Both the position numbers and the translations under genes were made by a program. From the NCBI GenBank assembly GCA_039513195.1, contig JBCCRM010000002.1, forward strand, positions 62,001-126,000: 64,000 nt of DNA, read 5' to 3'. The notes under the pieces are model-generated. The model ran no database searches and was not told the DNA's origin. It saw only the letters and a list, made by a program, of their open reading frames with translations. This stretch comes from Thermohalobaculum sp039513195. Its GTDB lineage: Bacteria > Pseudomonadota > Alphaproteobacteria > Rhodobacterales > Rhodobacteraceae. Below are positions 49,192 to 58,946 of the stretch, one piece after another (the first letter of the stretch is position 1; each line of letters begins with the position of its first letter).

Positions 49192-49293
49192 AGCATTTTC
49201 CAGCCCCTCTGGGTCACTTAGGCATCGTGAAAATGTTCCTGGAAAACACCTTAGAATGCGAGAGCCGATGCAAACGGGTCGGAGAGTGCTCTA
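49189..49293 (-). repeat. 105-nt MITE-like element, copy D (inverted, diverged)
   Basis: TAGAGCATTTTCC at the left and GGAGAGTGCTCTA at the right, 105 nt in all, with the central GGCATCGTGAAAATG and GAGAGCCGATGCAAACGGGT matching the complement of copies A-C more loosely. The first TAG is the stop codon of the HerA-like gene. Confidence 0.78.
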
Positions 49294-49388
49294 AAATCTT
49301 TGCCGATTGCGGCAGCGTAGCGTTTCGTCGCTCCGCCCGGCCGCCGAGTGGCTGCTGGGGCAGGAGTTCGCCGCGACCGTCCGGCGCG

Positions 49389-50108
49389 CTATCCGGCCGC
49401 GAGATCCTTTCGCCGGCAGAGGCAGATCACCGACAATCCCGCAAGCCGGTTTGCCCGCATCACGATACGCTCGACCGCGCAGGCAGCCTTTAGGATCGCG
49501 TTAACGACCGGGTGCTGAGGGCGCATATCCGATCCCTGGTGTTGCCGCAGCCTTCCGAGAAGGCGAACCATCGCCGCAAGCGGAAAAACCGCCCCGAAAT
49601 AGTAGTGAAGACCATGTGCCCGCGCGCCTGCCCGCTCGATCATCTGCCGTGCGGTCGAGATGGTGTAGCGGCGGCGGTGCTCCAGGAACTCGTCGTGATG
49701 GCTCCACAGGAACTGAAAGGCTGGGACGGTGATGAAGAGATCGGCGTCGGGCGCGGCCTTCGCTAAATACTCCGATACGAGCCCGGTGTCGTCGTCGACA
49801 TGTTCGAGGACATCCATCATCAGGACCAAATTCGCGTCGGTCTTGCCGACATCACGGCGAAATCTCAACGGACGGCCATTCACGATCTCTTCGTGATCCC
49901 GCTCATAACCGGGATCGACACAGATCGCGCTGTCCGCGGCCCCCTGCTGAAGAAGCCACCGGCTGAAAAAACCGGAGCCGGCGCCAACATCGAGGACGCG
50001 CAACCCCTCTGCCCGCGGCAAAGATGCCAGCATCGCGCGGGCTTTGGACGCGTAATACCAGTGATCGGATATGGCGCCACCGAGCAGCTCTTCTTCCTTC
50101 AAATCCAT
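49389..50108 (-). CDS. Class I SAM-dependent methyltransferase
   Basis: A 239-residue methyltransferase with motif I LRVLDVGAGSGFFSRWLL, an acidic residue in CVDPGY, motif IV LVLMMDVLEHVDDD and LFITVPAFQFLWSHHDEFLEHRRRYT. The last part has hydrophobic segments (FGAVFPLAAMVRLLG). The DEFLEHRRRY motif is common in methyltransferases linked to cell-surface polysaccharide or lipid synthesis; no such cluster is adjacent. Divergent from the next gene. Confidence 0.85.
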   Translation of the reverse strand: MDLKEEELLGGAISDHWYYASKARAMLASLPRAEGLRVLDVGAGSGFFSRWLLQQGAADSAICVDPGYERDHEEIVNGRPLRFRRDVGKTDANLVLMMDVLEHVDDDTGLVSEYLAKAAPDADLFITVPAFQFLWSHHDEFLEHRRRYTISTARQMIERAGARAHGLHYYFGAVFPLAAMVRLLGRLRQHQGSDMRPQHPVVNAILKAACAVERIVMRANRLAGLSVICLCRRKDLAAG

Positions 50109-50259
50109 ACCGCCCCCTCTCCGCGACCGCGACACCGGATCCCCAGCACCGGGCGATGGCAAAACCTGGGCGCCAATGCGGTAACATCTTGCGTGATCGG
50201 CGACGGATCGGACGGGACCCCTACGTAGACCTCTAAGTGCTTGCAGGGAGATTGATGGA

Positions 50260-50736
50260 ATGAAGTCGATACTGACGGTGGCGCTCGGCGCTGCGGCCTT
50301 GGTGGCCGGCGATGTTGCGGCAGGATGGATGGCGGAGGCCGGAGGCTTGCGCAAACGGGACCCTCGCAGTTTGATCATTTCGCATATAACACAAGAGTTT
50401 CCAGAGGGCGCGCCGGTCGCGCCGACCTCGGCGGCGGTGCGCCGGGCCGCTCTCGCGTTGCTGCAGGAGTATCGGATCGAGGTGAACACCAAGGTGCTCA
50501 CGGCCTGCGTCGCCTGGCCCGGCCAGTCCGAGGCCGCGGCGGACGAGGATGCGGTGCTCCGGGGCCTCTTCGCCGCGCGCACCGATCTGTCGAGCGATGG
50601 GCAGGTTCCGACCAACCGGCTTGCAATCCATGCCAAGCGCGCCTGCCTCGGCTGGGCCGCGCGGGAACGGATCGATTGCGGCTGCGTGGATGTCGACAAG
50701 AATGGCCGGAATGTCTTTGCGGCGCCGGAGTCCTGA
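50260..50736 (+). CDS. Hypothetical exported protein with cysteine pairs
   Basis: 158 residues starting with a signal-peptide-like MKSILTVALGAAALVAGDVAAG. The rest contains four cysteines (one in LTACVAWPG, one in KRACLGW and CGC near the end), suggesting disulphides in the periplasm. GCAGGGAG precedes the ATG. No family recognised. It lies directly upstream of the HtrA protease with 150 nt between, so co-transcription is possible but not shown. Confidence 0.6.
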   Translation: MKSILTVALGAAALVAGDVAAGWMAEAGGLRKRDPRSLIISHITQEFPEGAPVAPTSAAVRRAALALLQEYRIEVNTKVLTACVAWPGQSEAAADEDAVLRGLFAARTDLSSDGQVPTNRLAIHAKRACLGWAARERIDCGCVDVDKNGRNVFAAPES

Positions 50737-50889
50737 CGCAAGGTGACCGAAGGAACGATCTTGCGCCGGCGCAGATGCGACCCAAGATCACCGATCAGAG
50801 CATCCAGGCCCCCGGCGCGATCGCGCGGGGCGCCTGAAATTTGGCGCCTCCGCCAGACGAATGGCGCCAGCAAGAGGAGGAGAAAGAGC

Positions 50890-51975
50890 ATGGTTTCAGC
50901 ATGCCTTCGTGCCGCCGGCCTGGCCTTGGTCGTCGCGCTGACCGTCCTGCCGGTCCTGCCTGCCAAGGCCCATGGCGGTATTGACGGTGCGACCACAATT
51001 GCGCCGATGTTGAACCAGGTCACGCCTGCCGTCGTCAACATCTCGGTCGAAACCAGCCAACCCTCCCAGGGTAACCCGCTGTTCCGCGACCCGTTCTTCC
51101 GCCGCTTTTTCGAACAACCACGCGACCTGCCGCAGCGCCGCGGCATGAGCGCGGGGTCCGGGGTAATCGTGGACGCGGGCCGGGGCTATGTGCTGACCAA
51201 CAACCATGTCGTCCGCAATGCCCGCCGGATCACCGTCACGCTTAAGGACGGGCGGCGGATGAGCGCCAAATTCATCGGCGGCGATACCGGCACCGATATC
51301 GCGGTGCTGCAGATCGCGGCCGAAAACCTGACCGACATCGCCCTTGGCGACAGCGAGGCGCTGCAGGTCGGCGATTTCGTCGTGGCCATCGGCAACCCGT
51401 TCGGCCTTGGCCAGACCGTCACCTCCGGCATTGTCAGCGCGCTGGGGCGGAGCGGCATCAATCCACGCGGCTATGAGGATTTCATCCAGACCGATGCCTC
51501 CATCAACCCCGGCAACTCCGGCGGTGCGCTGGTGACCTATGACGGTCAACTGGTCGGCATCAATACTGCCATCGTGGCGCCGGCGGGCGGTAATGTCGGG
51601 ATCGGCTTTGCGGTGCCGATTGCGATGGCAAAAGACGTGATGGACCAGATCTTGGCCAATGGCGAGGTGGTGCGGGGCTGGCTCGGCGTGACGATCCAGG
51701 ACCTGACCCCGGATTTGGCCGAGGCGATGGATCTCGGCCCTGCAAGGGGCGCCTTGGTCGCCAATGTCCAGGGCGGCAGCCCTGCGGACCGCGCGCAGCT
51801 GGCGCAAGGCGATGTGATCGTACAGGTCAATGGCCGCAGCATCGACGGGGCGAGCGATCTGCGGAACGCGATCGGTTTGGCAGCCCCCGGGGCGGAGGCC
51901 GCTCTCCTGGTGCTGCGCGATGGCGGCGAGCGGGAACTTGACGTAACCCTCGGCAGGCAGCCGCAGACCCGGTGA
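50890..51975 (+). CDS. HtrA/Deg-family serine protease with one PDZ domain
   Basis: 361 residues with a signal peptide (VSACLRAAGLALVVALTVLP, cleavage after KAHG or so). The chymotrypsin-fold triad is His in VLTNNHVVRNA, Asp in GTDIAVLQI and Ser in NPGNSGGALV. A single C-terminal PDZ domain begins RGWLGVTIQDLTPD. It acts as a periplasmic quality-control protease. Length and one PDZ make it DegS/DegQ-short-like; there is no retained membrane anchor beyond the signal. AGGAGGAG precedes ATG 50890. Confidence 0.93.
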   Translation: MVSACLRAAGLALVVALTVLPVLPAKAHGGIDGATTIAPMLNQVTPAVVNISVETSQPSQGNPLFRDPFFRRFFEQPRDLPQRRGMSAGSGVIVDAGRGYVLTNNHVVRNARRITVTLKDGRRMSAKFIGGDTGTDIAVLQIAAENLTDIALGDSEALQVGDFVVAIGNPFGLGQTVTSGIVSALGRSGINPRGYEDFIQTDASINPGNSGGALVTYDGQLVGINTAIVAPAGGNVGIGFAVPIAMAKDVMDQILANGEVVRGWLGVTIQDLTPDLAEAMDLGPARGALVANVQGGSPADRAQLAQGDVIVQVNGRSIDGASDLRNAIGLAAPGAEAALLVLRDGGERELDVTLGRQPQTR

Positions 51976-52145
51976 CCCGAGGAAGCGGGGCGGCCGAGGA
52001 TAGGTCGCCCTAAGCCCCGATACGGCCGGCCAAACCCTCGGACCCGCCATTCCACTGGCGTGCCAGGCTCAGGTTTCACCGGCGGATTTGACAGCCTCTC
52101 CCCAGGCGACATTATCAGCGGTCGAACAGAGGGTCGGGGGGCGGC

Positions 52146-55100
52146 ATGAGCATCAATGCGGCGATCACGCATCGCACGAGCTATCGGTATGATCGCCATA
52201 TCTCCCTCGGGCCGCAGGTCATTCGGTTGCGACCGGCGCCCCATGCCCGGACGCGGATCCTGAGTTATTCCCAAACCGTGGAGCCCGCCGGTCATTTCCT
52301 GAACTGGCAACAGGACCCGTTCGGCAATTATCTCGCCCGGGCCGTGTTCCCGGAAAAGGTCGACCATCTCTCGGTCACCGTGGACCTGACCGCGGATATG
52401 GCGGCCATCAACCCATTCGACTTCTTCCTGGAAGAGGCGGCGGAACATTATCCCTTTCGCTATGACGAGGCCCTGGCAAAGGACCTTGCGCCGTATCTGG
52501 AGACCGGGCCGCAGGGGCCGTTGTTCGAGGAGTTGCTCGCCGCCCTGCCTAAGCGCAGACAGCACACGAACGACTTTCTGGTAGAGGTCAATCAGCTTGT
52601 GCAGCAGGCGGTCGCCTACCTCATCCGCATGGAACCAGGCGTCCAAAAGCCAGAGGAAACCCTGGAGAAAGGATCGGGCTCCTGTCGCGATTCCGGCTGG
52701 CTGTTGGTCCATCTGATGCGCCGGATGGGGCTCGCCGCACGTTTCGTCTCCGGCTATCTGATCCAGCTCACCCCGGATGTGAAAGCGGTCGATGGGCCGA
52801 GCGGACCGGCCGCGGATTTCACCGACCTCCACGCCTGGTGCGAGGTCTATGCGCCCGGCGCCGGGTGGATCGGCCTCGACCCGACATCCGGCCTGTTTGC
52901 GGGGGAAGGGCATATCCCGCTGGCCGCGACCCCGTCGCCGCAATCCGCTGCTCCAATCACCGGTGCGCTGGAGCCTTGCGAGGTCGATTTCGACTTTCAT
53001 ATGGAGGTCCGCCGGGTCCGCGAGGAACCGCGCATCACCCTGCCCTTCACCGACACGGAATGGCGGCGCATCGACGCGGCGGGCCGGCGGGTCGATACAA
53101 TGCTGGCCGAGGACGACGTCCGCCTAACCATGGGGGGCGAGCCGACCTTCGTGGCGGAGGGTGACCGCGACGCGCCGGAATGGAATGTCGAGGCGGTGGG
53201 GCCAACCAAGCGCGACTATGCCGACCGTCTGATCCGACGCCTGCGCGACCGGTTCGCGCCACAGGGCGTGCTGCACTACGGCCAAGGCAAGTGGTATCCT
53301 GGCGAGCAGCTACCCCGCTGGGCCTTTGCCGTCTATTGGCGCCGCGATGGCGTGCCGCTGTGGGGCAATGCCGACCTGATCGCGCCGGAGAGCAGCACCG
53401 GCGCCGGTATCGCCGAGGCCGAGACCTTTGCGCGCCATCTGGCCGAGGCGTTGGAGTTCCCGGCCGAGGCGGCAGTGCCCGCCTATGAGGACCCGGCCAC
53501 CTACGCGATGCTGGAGGGGCGGCTGCCGGTCAACCTGGACCCGGAGACCAACAAGCTCGACGATCCGCTGGAACGGCGTCAGCTCGCCCAGGCGTTCGAG
53601 AGGGGGTTGGGGAAACCCGCTGCCATGGTGATCCCTTGCCAGCTCGCCAATGCCCAGGCGGCCGCCCGACCGCACCCGCGCCGACAATTCCGTTGGGCGA
53701 CCGAGGCATGGAAGACCCGGCGCGGGCGGATCTATCTGGCGCCGGGCGATGCCTCGGCCGGCTACCGGCTGCCGCTCACCTCGCTGCCCTATCTCGGCGA
53801 GGTGGATTACCCCTATGTCTACCCCGCCGACCCCTTCGCGCCGCGGGCGCCGATGCCCCAACGCACGGTCCGGCTGCAGCAACCCGGCGATGCCCGCAGC
53901 ACCCCGCCACCCGCATCGGACCCGGCACGCTCGATGATGGGCGGGTCGGTCTATGCCGGCGAGGCATCAGCCTATGACCCGCTGCGCGCAATTCATGCGG
54001 ACGCGGTCCGCACCGCCGTGACCGTAGAGCCGCGGGACGGAAAGCTGTGCGTTTTCCTGCCCCCGGTCCCATCCGCAGAGGTCTATGTGGATCTGATAGC
54101 CGCGGTCGAGGAAGCGGCGGCAGGGCTAAGCCAGCCCGTGCATATCGATGGCTATGCGCCGCCCTTCGACGCACGGCTGAATGTGGTGAAAGCGACCCCT
54201 GACCCCGGCGTGATCGAGGTGAACATCCATCCCGCCACGAGCTGGGAGGAGCAATGCGGGATTACCGAGACGCTCTACGACGCGGCTCGACACGAGAAAC
54301 TCGACACGATCAAATTCCTCCATGACGGACGGATGGTCGGCTCCGGCGGCGGCAACCACATAGTTGTGGGTGGTGCGAGCCCAGCAGACAGCCCGTTTCT
54401 GCGCCGCCCTGACCTATTGGCCTCGCTGATCCGCTATTGGCAGGTGCACCCGTCGCTGAGCTACCTGTTCTCGGGCACTTTCATCGGGCCGACCAGCCAA
54501 GCGCCCCGGGTCGACGAAGCGCGGGAGGACGTGCTCTACGAGCTGGAGATCGCGCTCTCGCAACTGCCGGGGCCAGGGGTGGATCTGCCGCCATGGTCGG
54601 TCGACCGCGCGTTGCGGGACCTCTTGACCGACCTCACCGGCAATACCCACCGGGCCGAGATCTGCATCGACAAGCTCTTCGCGCCGGACAGCCCCACAGG
54701 CCGCCTTGGCTTGGTTGAGTTCCGTGCCTTCGAAATGCCGCCGCACCCCCGCATGGCGCTCGCGCAGGCGCTGCTGCTGCGCGCTCTGATCGCCTGGTTC
54801 TGGCGCACGCCCTATCTCCACGGACCGGTCCGCTGGGGCACCGCGCTCCACGACCGGTACATGTTGCCGCACTTCGTCTGGGCGGATTTCTTGGAGGTGC
54901 TGAGGGAGCTTTCCGACGGGCTCGGGATCGCCATGGACCCGGAATGGTTCAAGGCGCAGTTCGAATTCCGATTCCCGCTGATCGGCGATGTCGCCTATCG
55001 CGGCATCACAATGGAGCTGCGCGCAGCGATCGAGCCGTGGAACGTCCTCGGCGAGACCGGGGCGATCGGCGGCACCGCGCGCTATGTCGACAGCTCACTG

Positions 55101-55514
55101 GAGAGGGTTCAAATCCGCACGCAGGGCGACATGGAGGGGCGCTATCGCGTCGTTTGCAACGGCTGGACCGTTCCGATGGCGGCAACCGACCGGCGTGACG
55201 AAGCGGTGGCAGGCGTTCGCTTTCGTGCCTGGCAGCCGGCGCAGTGCCTTCACCCGTCCATCGGGATCCACGCGCCCCTGACCTTCGACCTTTATGACGA
55301 CTGGACGGGTCAGAGCCTCGGCGGCTGCGTCTACCATGTGGCGCATCCCGGCGGACGGCCGTTCGAGGAGCAGCCGGTCAACGATCTGGAGGCCGAGGGC
55401 CGACGGATGGCGCGGTTTCAGCCCATGGGACACCGGCCCGGCAGCTATGCCCCACGCAGCCCGCGGATCAGCACCGAGTTTCCCATGACCCTCGACCTGC
55501 GTCGCCAAACGTGA
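52146..55514 (+). CDS. Transglutaminase-like protein with C-terminal DUF2126
   Basis: A 1122-residue protein. Residues 1 to about 85 form the bacterial transglutaminase N-terminal domain (HRTSYRYDRHISLGPQVIRL). The papain-like core has Cys in GSCRDSGWLLVHLMR (about 178), His in DLHAWCEVYAPGAGW (about 228) and Asp in GLDPTSGL. From about residue 321 (DDVRLTMGGEPTF) to the end lies DUF2126, predicted in published comparative work to be part of amidoligase-type peptide-tagging systems. First of three tightly linked genes; it ends 37 nt before the ATP-grasp/alpha-E gene. Cytoplasmic; no signal peptide. Confidence 0.9.
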   Translation: MSINAAITHRTSYRYDRHISLGPQVIRLRPAPHARTRILSYSQTVEPAGHFLNWQQDPFGNYLARAVFPEKVDHLSVTVDLTADMAAINPFDFFLEEAAEHYPFRYDEALAKDLAPYLETGPQGPLFEELLAALPKRRQHTNDFLVEVNQLVQQAVAYLIRMEPGVQKPEETLEKGSGSCRDSGWLLVHLMRRMGLAARFVSGYLIQLTPDVKAVDGPSGPAADFTDLHAWCEVYAPGAGWIGLDPTSGLFAGEGHIPLAATPSPQSAAPITGALEPCEVDFDFHMEVRRVREEPRITLPFTDTEWRRIDAAGRRVDTMLAEDDVRLTMGGEPTFVAEGDRDAPEWNVEAVGPTKRDYADRLIRRLRDRFAPQGVLHYGQGKWYPGEQLPRWAFAVYWRRDGVPLWGNADLIAPESSTGAGIAEAETFARHLAEALEFPAEAAVPAYEDPATYAMLEGRLPVNLDPETNKLDDPLERRQLAQAFERGLGKPAAMVIPCQLANAQAAARPHPRRQFRWATEAWKTRRGRIYLAPGDASAGYRLPLTSLPYLGEVDYPYVYPADPFAPRAPMPQRTVRLQQPGDARSTPPPASDPARSMMGGSVYAGEASAYDPLRAIHADAVRTAVTVEPRDGKLCVFLPPVPSAEVYVDLIAAVEEAAAGLSQPVHIDGYAPPFDARLNVVKATPDPGVIEVNIHPATSWEEQCGITETLYDAARHEKLDTIKFLHDGRMVGSGGGNHIVVGGASPADSPFLRRPDLLASLIRYWQVHPSLSYLFSGTFIGPTSQAPRVDEAREDVLYELEIALSQLPGPGVDLPPWSVDRALRDLLTDLTGNTHRAEICIDKLFAPDSPTGRLGLVEFRAFEMPPHPRMALAQALLLRALIAWFWRTPYLHGPVRWGTALHDRYMLPHFVWADFLEVLRELSDGLGIAMDPEWFKAQFEFRFPLIGDVAYRGITMELRAAIEPWNVLGETGAIGGTARYVDSSLERVQIRTQGDMEGRYRVVCNGWTVPMAATDRRDEAVAGVRFRAWQPAQCLHPSIGIHAPLTFDLYDDWTGQSLGGCVYHVAHPGGRPFEEQPVNDLEAEGRRMARFQPMGHRPGSYAPRSPRISTEFPMTLDLRRQT

Positions 55515-55551
55515 TGGCACCAGGGTCAGGGAGAGCGCCGGAGGAGGCGCC

Positions 55552-58065
55552 GTGACGACGATGGAGACGATCCAGATCCGCTGCGGAACCGGTGTGGCGG
55601 CCAGCTATCCGATGCCAAGACCGGACCGCTATGACGAGGCGTTCCTACCCGATGGCAGCGTTCGGCCAGCTTGGCAATCGATGCTGCGCTGGCTGACCGA
55701 GGCGGGGCCGGACCGGGTGGGCGCGTCGGCATCGGAACTGGCCCGGCTGCGCTCGGAATCGGGCATCGCCTTCGCCGCCCGCTCTGGTGCCGGGCGCGAC
55801 GAGGCCGATACGCTGCCGGTGATCCTGTCGTCGGAAGAATGGACAGCGCTTGCCGAGGGTATCGCGCAGCGAGCTCGCCTCGCCGAGGCCGTGCTGCAGG
55901 ACCTCTACGGCCCCGCGCGCATGGTCGCTGAGAGCCTGGTGCCGGCCGGACTTGCCTATGGCGGCCCGTCCTTCGCGGCCCATTGCGTCGGCTGGGAAAC
56001 CCCGCCTGCGCGCTTCACCTACGTCTACGAAGCAGACATCGCCCGCAATGCGGACGGGCGCTGGGTGGTGCTGTCGGACCGGCTCGACCGGCCGCTCGGC
56101 GATGGCTGGCTGATCGCGAACCGGATCGCGGCAAGCCAAGCGCTGGCCGAGCCGTTTCTTGCCAGCGGCATCCGGCGCCTTGCCTCCCACTACGCAGAGT
56201 TCCAGGCCCTGCTCGACAGCATGACCGGTTGGGAGGGCCGCCTCGCACTGCTGACAGGCGGCGAGGTCGATCCGCGCTTTTTCAGCCACGCCTATTTCGC
56301 CCGGTATCTCAATGCCGCCTTGATCGAGCCGGCGGATTTGACCGTGCGCGAGGGCGCGGCCTTCGTGAAGACCCTCGACGGGTTGAAGAAGGTCGACATC
56401 CTGTTGCGGGGCGTCCCGGACCTGCGGGTCGACGCGCTGCACCGGCCGAACCGGGCGGTGGCCGGCGCACCGGCACTGTCGGTCGCCGCCCGGTCCGGGC
56501 AGCTTACCCTGGCCAATGCCATCGGTGCCTCTTCGGTGTCGCACCGGGCGCTCGCCCCTTTCGCGCACCGGCTGACAGAGCGGCTGTTGGGAGAGAGCCT
56601 GATGATCGAGGATGCGCCCTGCCTGTGGCTCGGTCACCCGGCGGCGCGGGAACAGGTGCTGGCGGCGCCGGATGCCTGGCGGATCGAGCCTCTGACCGAG
56701 GGGGGCAGCGATCCGGTTGGCCTTCGCCTCGGCCAGACAGACGCGGCGCAAATGACGGATGTGCTGGAGCGGTCGGGCGAGCGCTATGTCGCGGTGGCGA
56801 CGCCGCCGCTGTCGCATACGCCGACATGGTCGCGCAGCGGCCTTGCGCCGCGGGAATGGATGATGCGGGTCTTTGCCTGCTGGACTGGCGAGGCCTGGTC
56901 CCTCGCGCCGGGAGGCGTCGCTGCGGTGATGGAGCCGGGCTGCGCGCCGCCGGCGCTCGGCTTCGGCAAGGATGTCTGGGTGACCTCGGATCCCAGCCAG
57001 CCGAACCCGGAGCGCCCCCAGAGCCTGTTAGCCGACCGGCTCGCCGATGCGCATCTCCGCAGGACCGGCCGCGACTTGCTGAGCCGGGTCGCCGACGAGG
57101 TGTTTTGGCTGGGCCGCAATGCCGAACGGGCCGAGGGGACGCTGCGGATCCTGGATGTCTGCCTGCGGCGCTACCTTTCCGGCAACCGAACGGATGCCGA
57201 TCCGGTGGTGCTCGCCGACATCATCGGCGCCTATGCGACGCTGAACACCGACCTGCCCGCGCGGGAGCGGTTTCGGGACGCTGTGCGCCGCCTGATCAAC
57301 GACGTGCTGGAGCCCTGGGGGCTGCCGAGCATCCTGCGCGCGCTCCGCTCCGGCGCAGTCCGGGCCCGAATGTCGATTTCCGAGGAAAGCTGGCGTTATG
57401 TCGACCGCCTGTCCTCCGACCAGCGCTGGCGGGATGGGCTCGACCTGCGCCACGCCGCCGAGATCGCCCGGCTGATCGACGACAGTTTGCGGATCCTGGC
57501 GGCGCTGGCCGGCTCGGCGCAGGAAAATCTGACCCGCAACTATGCCTGGCGATTCCTGGAACTCGGCCGCCGGATCGAGCGGGGTTACGAGACAGCCTTG
57601 ATCGCGCGGCGGCTCCTCGGCACCGTGCGGGAGGGGGAGGAGACCTATTTGCGCGCCTGGTTGACATTGTCGGACAGCACGGCCGCATACCGCTCGCGTT
57701 ACATGATGGTGCCGAAGGCGGCTGCGGTGCTCGACCTGTTGGTGCTCGACGAATCGAACCCGCGCGCTCTGGCCTTTCAACTCGCGCAGATGGAGGCGGT
57801 TATCTCGCAGTTGCCGTCCGACATGCCCTATCGGCGGCCGGAACATCGCCGAGCCTTAGCGCTGTTGACCGAAATGCGGCTGCTCGATGCCGACCAATTG
57901 GCGCAGGCGGACGAGACCGGGGCCCGCCCTGCGTTGCAAGATCTCACCGAGCGCTGTTTGCAAGACCTCTCCGGGATCTCGGATCTGCTTGCCCGCGCCT
58001 TCTTCGCCCATTCCGAGGTGCAAGAGATGCTGGTGGGCCAGGCGAGGCAGGAGGAGCGGCGGTGA
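55552..58065 (+). CDS. Circularly permuted ATP-grasp plus alpha-E fusion protein
   Basis: 837 residues from GTG 55552, preceded by GGAGGAGG. The first 480 or so residues match the circularly permuted ATP-grasp (DUF404/407) type: YDEAFLPDGSVRPAWQSML, AHCVGWETPP, FTYVYEADIARNADGRWVVLSDR and LLTGGEVDPRFFSHAYFARYL. From about residue 500 (LLSRVADEVFWLGRNAERAE) it is the helical alpha-E domain, with TRNYAWRFLELGRRIERGYE. These are usually two separate genes, here fused. Predicted to make peptide-like bonds on a protein or small molecule. GTGA overlap with the third gene. Confidence 0.9.
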   Translation: MTTMETIQIRCGTGVAASYPMPRPDRYDEAFLPDGSVRPAWQSMLRWLTEAGPDRVGASASELARLRSESGIAFAARSGAGRDEADTLPVILSSEEWTALAEGIAQRARLAEAVLQDLYGPARMVAESLVPAGLAYGGPSFAAHCVGWETPPARFTYVYEADIARNADGRWVVLSDRLDRPLGDGWLIANRIAASQALAEPFLASGIRRLASHYAEFQALLDSMTGWEGRLALLTGGEVDPRFFSHAYFARYLNAALIEPADLTVREGAAFVKTLDGLKKVDILLRGVPDLRVDALHRPNRAVAGAPALSVAARSGQLTLANAIGASSVSHRALAPFAHRLTERLLGESLMIEDAPCLWLGHPAAREQVLAAPDAWRIEPLTEGGSDPVGLRLGQTDAAQMTDVLERSGERYVAVATPPLSHTPTWSRSGLAPREWMMRVFACWTGEAWSLAPGGVAAVMEPGCAPPALGFGKDVWVTSDPSQPNPERPQSLLADRLADAHLRRTGRDLLSRVADEVFWLGRNAERAEGTLRILDVCLRRYLSGNRTDADPVVLADIIGAYATLNTDLPARERFRDAVRRLINDVLEPWGLPSILRALRSGAVRARMSISEESWRYVDRLSSDQRWRDGLDLRHAAEIARLIDDSLRILAALAGSAQENLTRNYAWRFLELGRRIERGYETALIARRLLGTVREGEETYLRAWLTLSDSTAAYRSRYMMVPKAAAVLDLLVLDESNPRALAFQLAQMEAVISQLPSDMPYRRPEHRRALALLTEMRLLDADQLAQADETGARPALQDLTERCLQDLSGISDLLARAFFAHSEVQEMLVGQARQEERR

Positions 58066-58943
58066 TCTACCGCGTGACCCACCGGACCACCTATCGCTAT
58101 GCGGCGCGGGCGGTGTTCTCGCAGCACCTGATGCGCCTGACGCCGCGGCAGAGCAGCGCACAGCGGGTACTGCAGACGCGGGTGAAGATCTCGCCGGAGC
58201 CGGACACGCTGGGCGAGGAGCGGGACATGTTCGGCAACCTGGCCCATGTCGCAACGGTGGCGCGTCCCCATGGCCAACTGGATATCGAGGCGGAAAGCCT
58301 GATCGAACGCAACGAACCCTCGGAGTTTATCGCCCAGGCCTCCTGCCCGTGGGAGGACGCGTGCGACGCGGCCCTCGGCCTGACCGGGCAGGGGCCGGTG
58401 CTCTCAGCAGCGCCGTTTGCCTTTCCGTCGGAGATGACCGGTTCGGACGGCGACATTGCCGCCTATGCGCGGGAGAGCTTCACGCCGGGCCGCGCGTTGT
58501 TGGAGGCGGCCGCAGATTTGACGGCGCGGATCTACGCGGATTTCGAATATGTGCCTGGATCGACCGTTTCGGAAACCTTGCCGCAGCAGAGCTTTGCCCG
58601 GCGCCGCGGGGTGTGCCAGGACTTCGCCCATGTGATGCTGGCCGGCCTGCGCGCCCTTCGGGTTCCTGCGCGCTACGTCTCCGGTTACCTTCGGACGATC
58701 CCGCCCGAGGGGCAGGAGAGGCTACAGGGCGCGGATGCATCCCATGCCTGGGTTTCGGTTTGGGACCCGGTTTTCGACTGGGTAGATTTCGACCCGACGA
58801 ATGACGTGATCCCGGGTATCGACCATGTCACCCTCGCCTGGGGACGGGATTTCGCGGATGTGAGCCCGGTGGCGGGGATCGTCGTGGGATCTGGGGGTCA
58901 AACCCTATCGGTCGGTGTCGACGTGGTCGAGGCGCCGGGATGA
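58062..58943 (+). CDS. Transglutaminase-like cysteine protease/amidase
   Basis: 293 residues from GTG 58062, overlapping the previous stop. The N-terminal domain (YRVTHRTTYRYAARAVFSQHLMRL) and core with Cys in RRGVCQDFAHVMLAGLRAL (about 183), His in ADASHAWVSVW (about 225) and Asp in WVDFDPTND (about 243) give a complete triad. It is the usual third member of the ATP-grasp/alpha-E/transglutaminase cluster and is thought to reverse or process the bond made by the ligase. Substrate unknown. Confidence 0.92.
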   Translation: MIYRVTHRTTYRYAARAVFSQHLMRLTPRQSSAQRVLQTRVKISPEPDTLGEERDMFGNLAHVATVARPHGQLDIEAESLIERNEPSEFIAQASCPWEDACDAALGLTGQGPVLSAAPFAFPSEMTGSDGDIAAYARESFTPGRALLEAAADLTARIYADFEYVPGSTVSETLPQQSFARRRGVCQDFAHVMLAGLRALRVPARYVSGYLRTIPPEGQERLQGADASHAWVSVWDPVFDWVDFDPTNDVIPGIDHVTLAWGRDFADVSPVAGIVVGSGGQTLSVGVDVVEAPG

Positions 58944-58946
58944 GCG

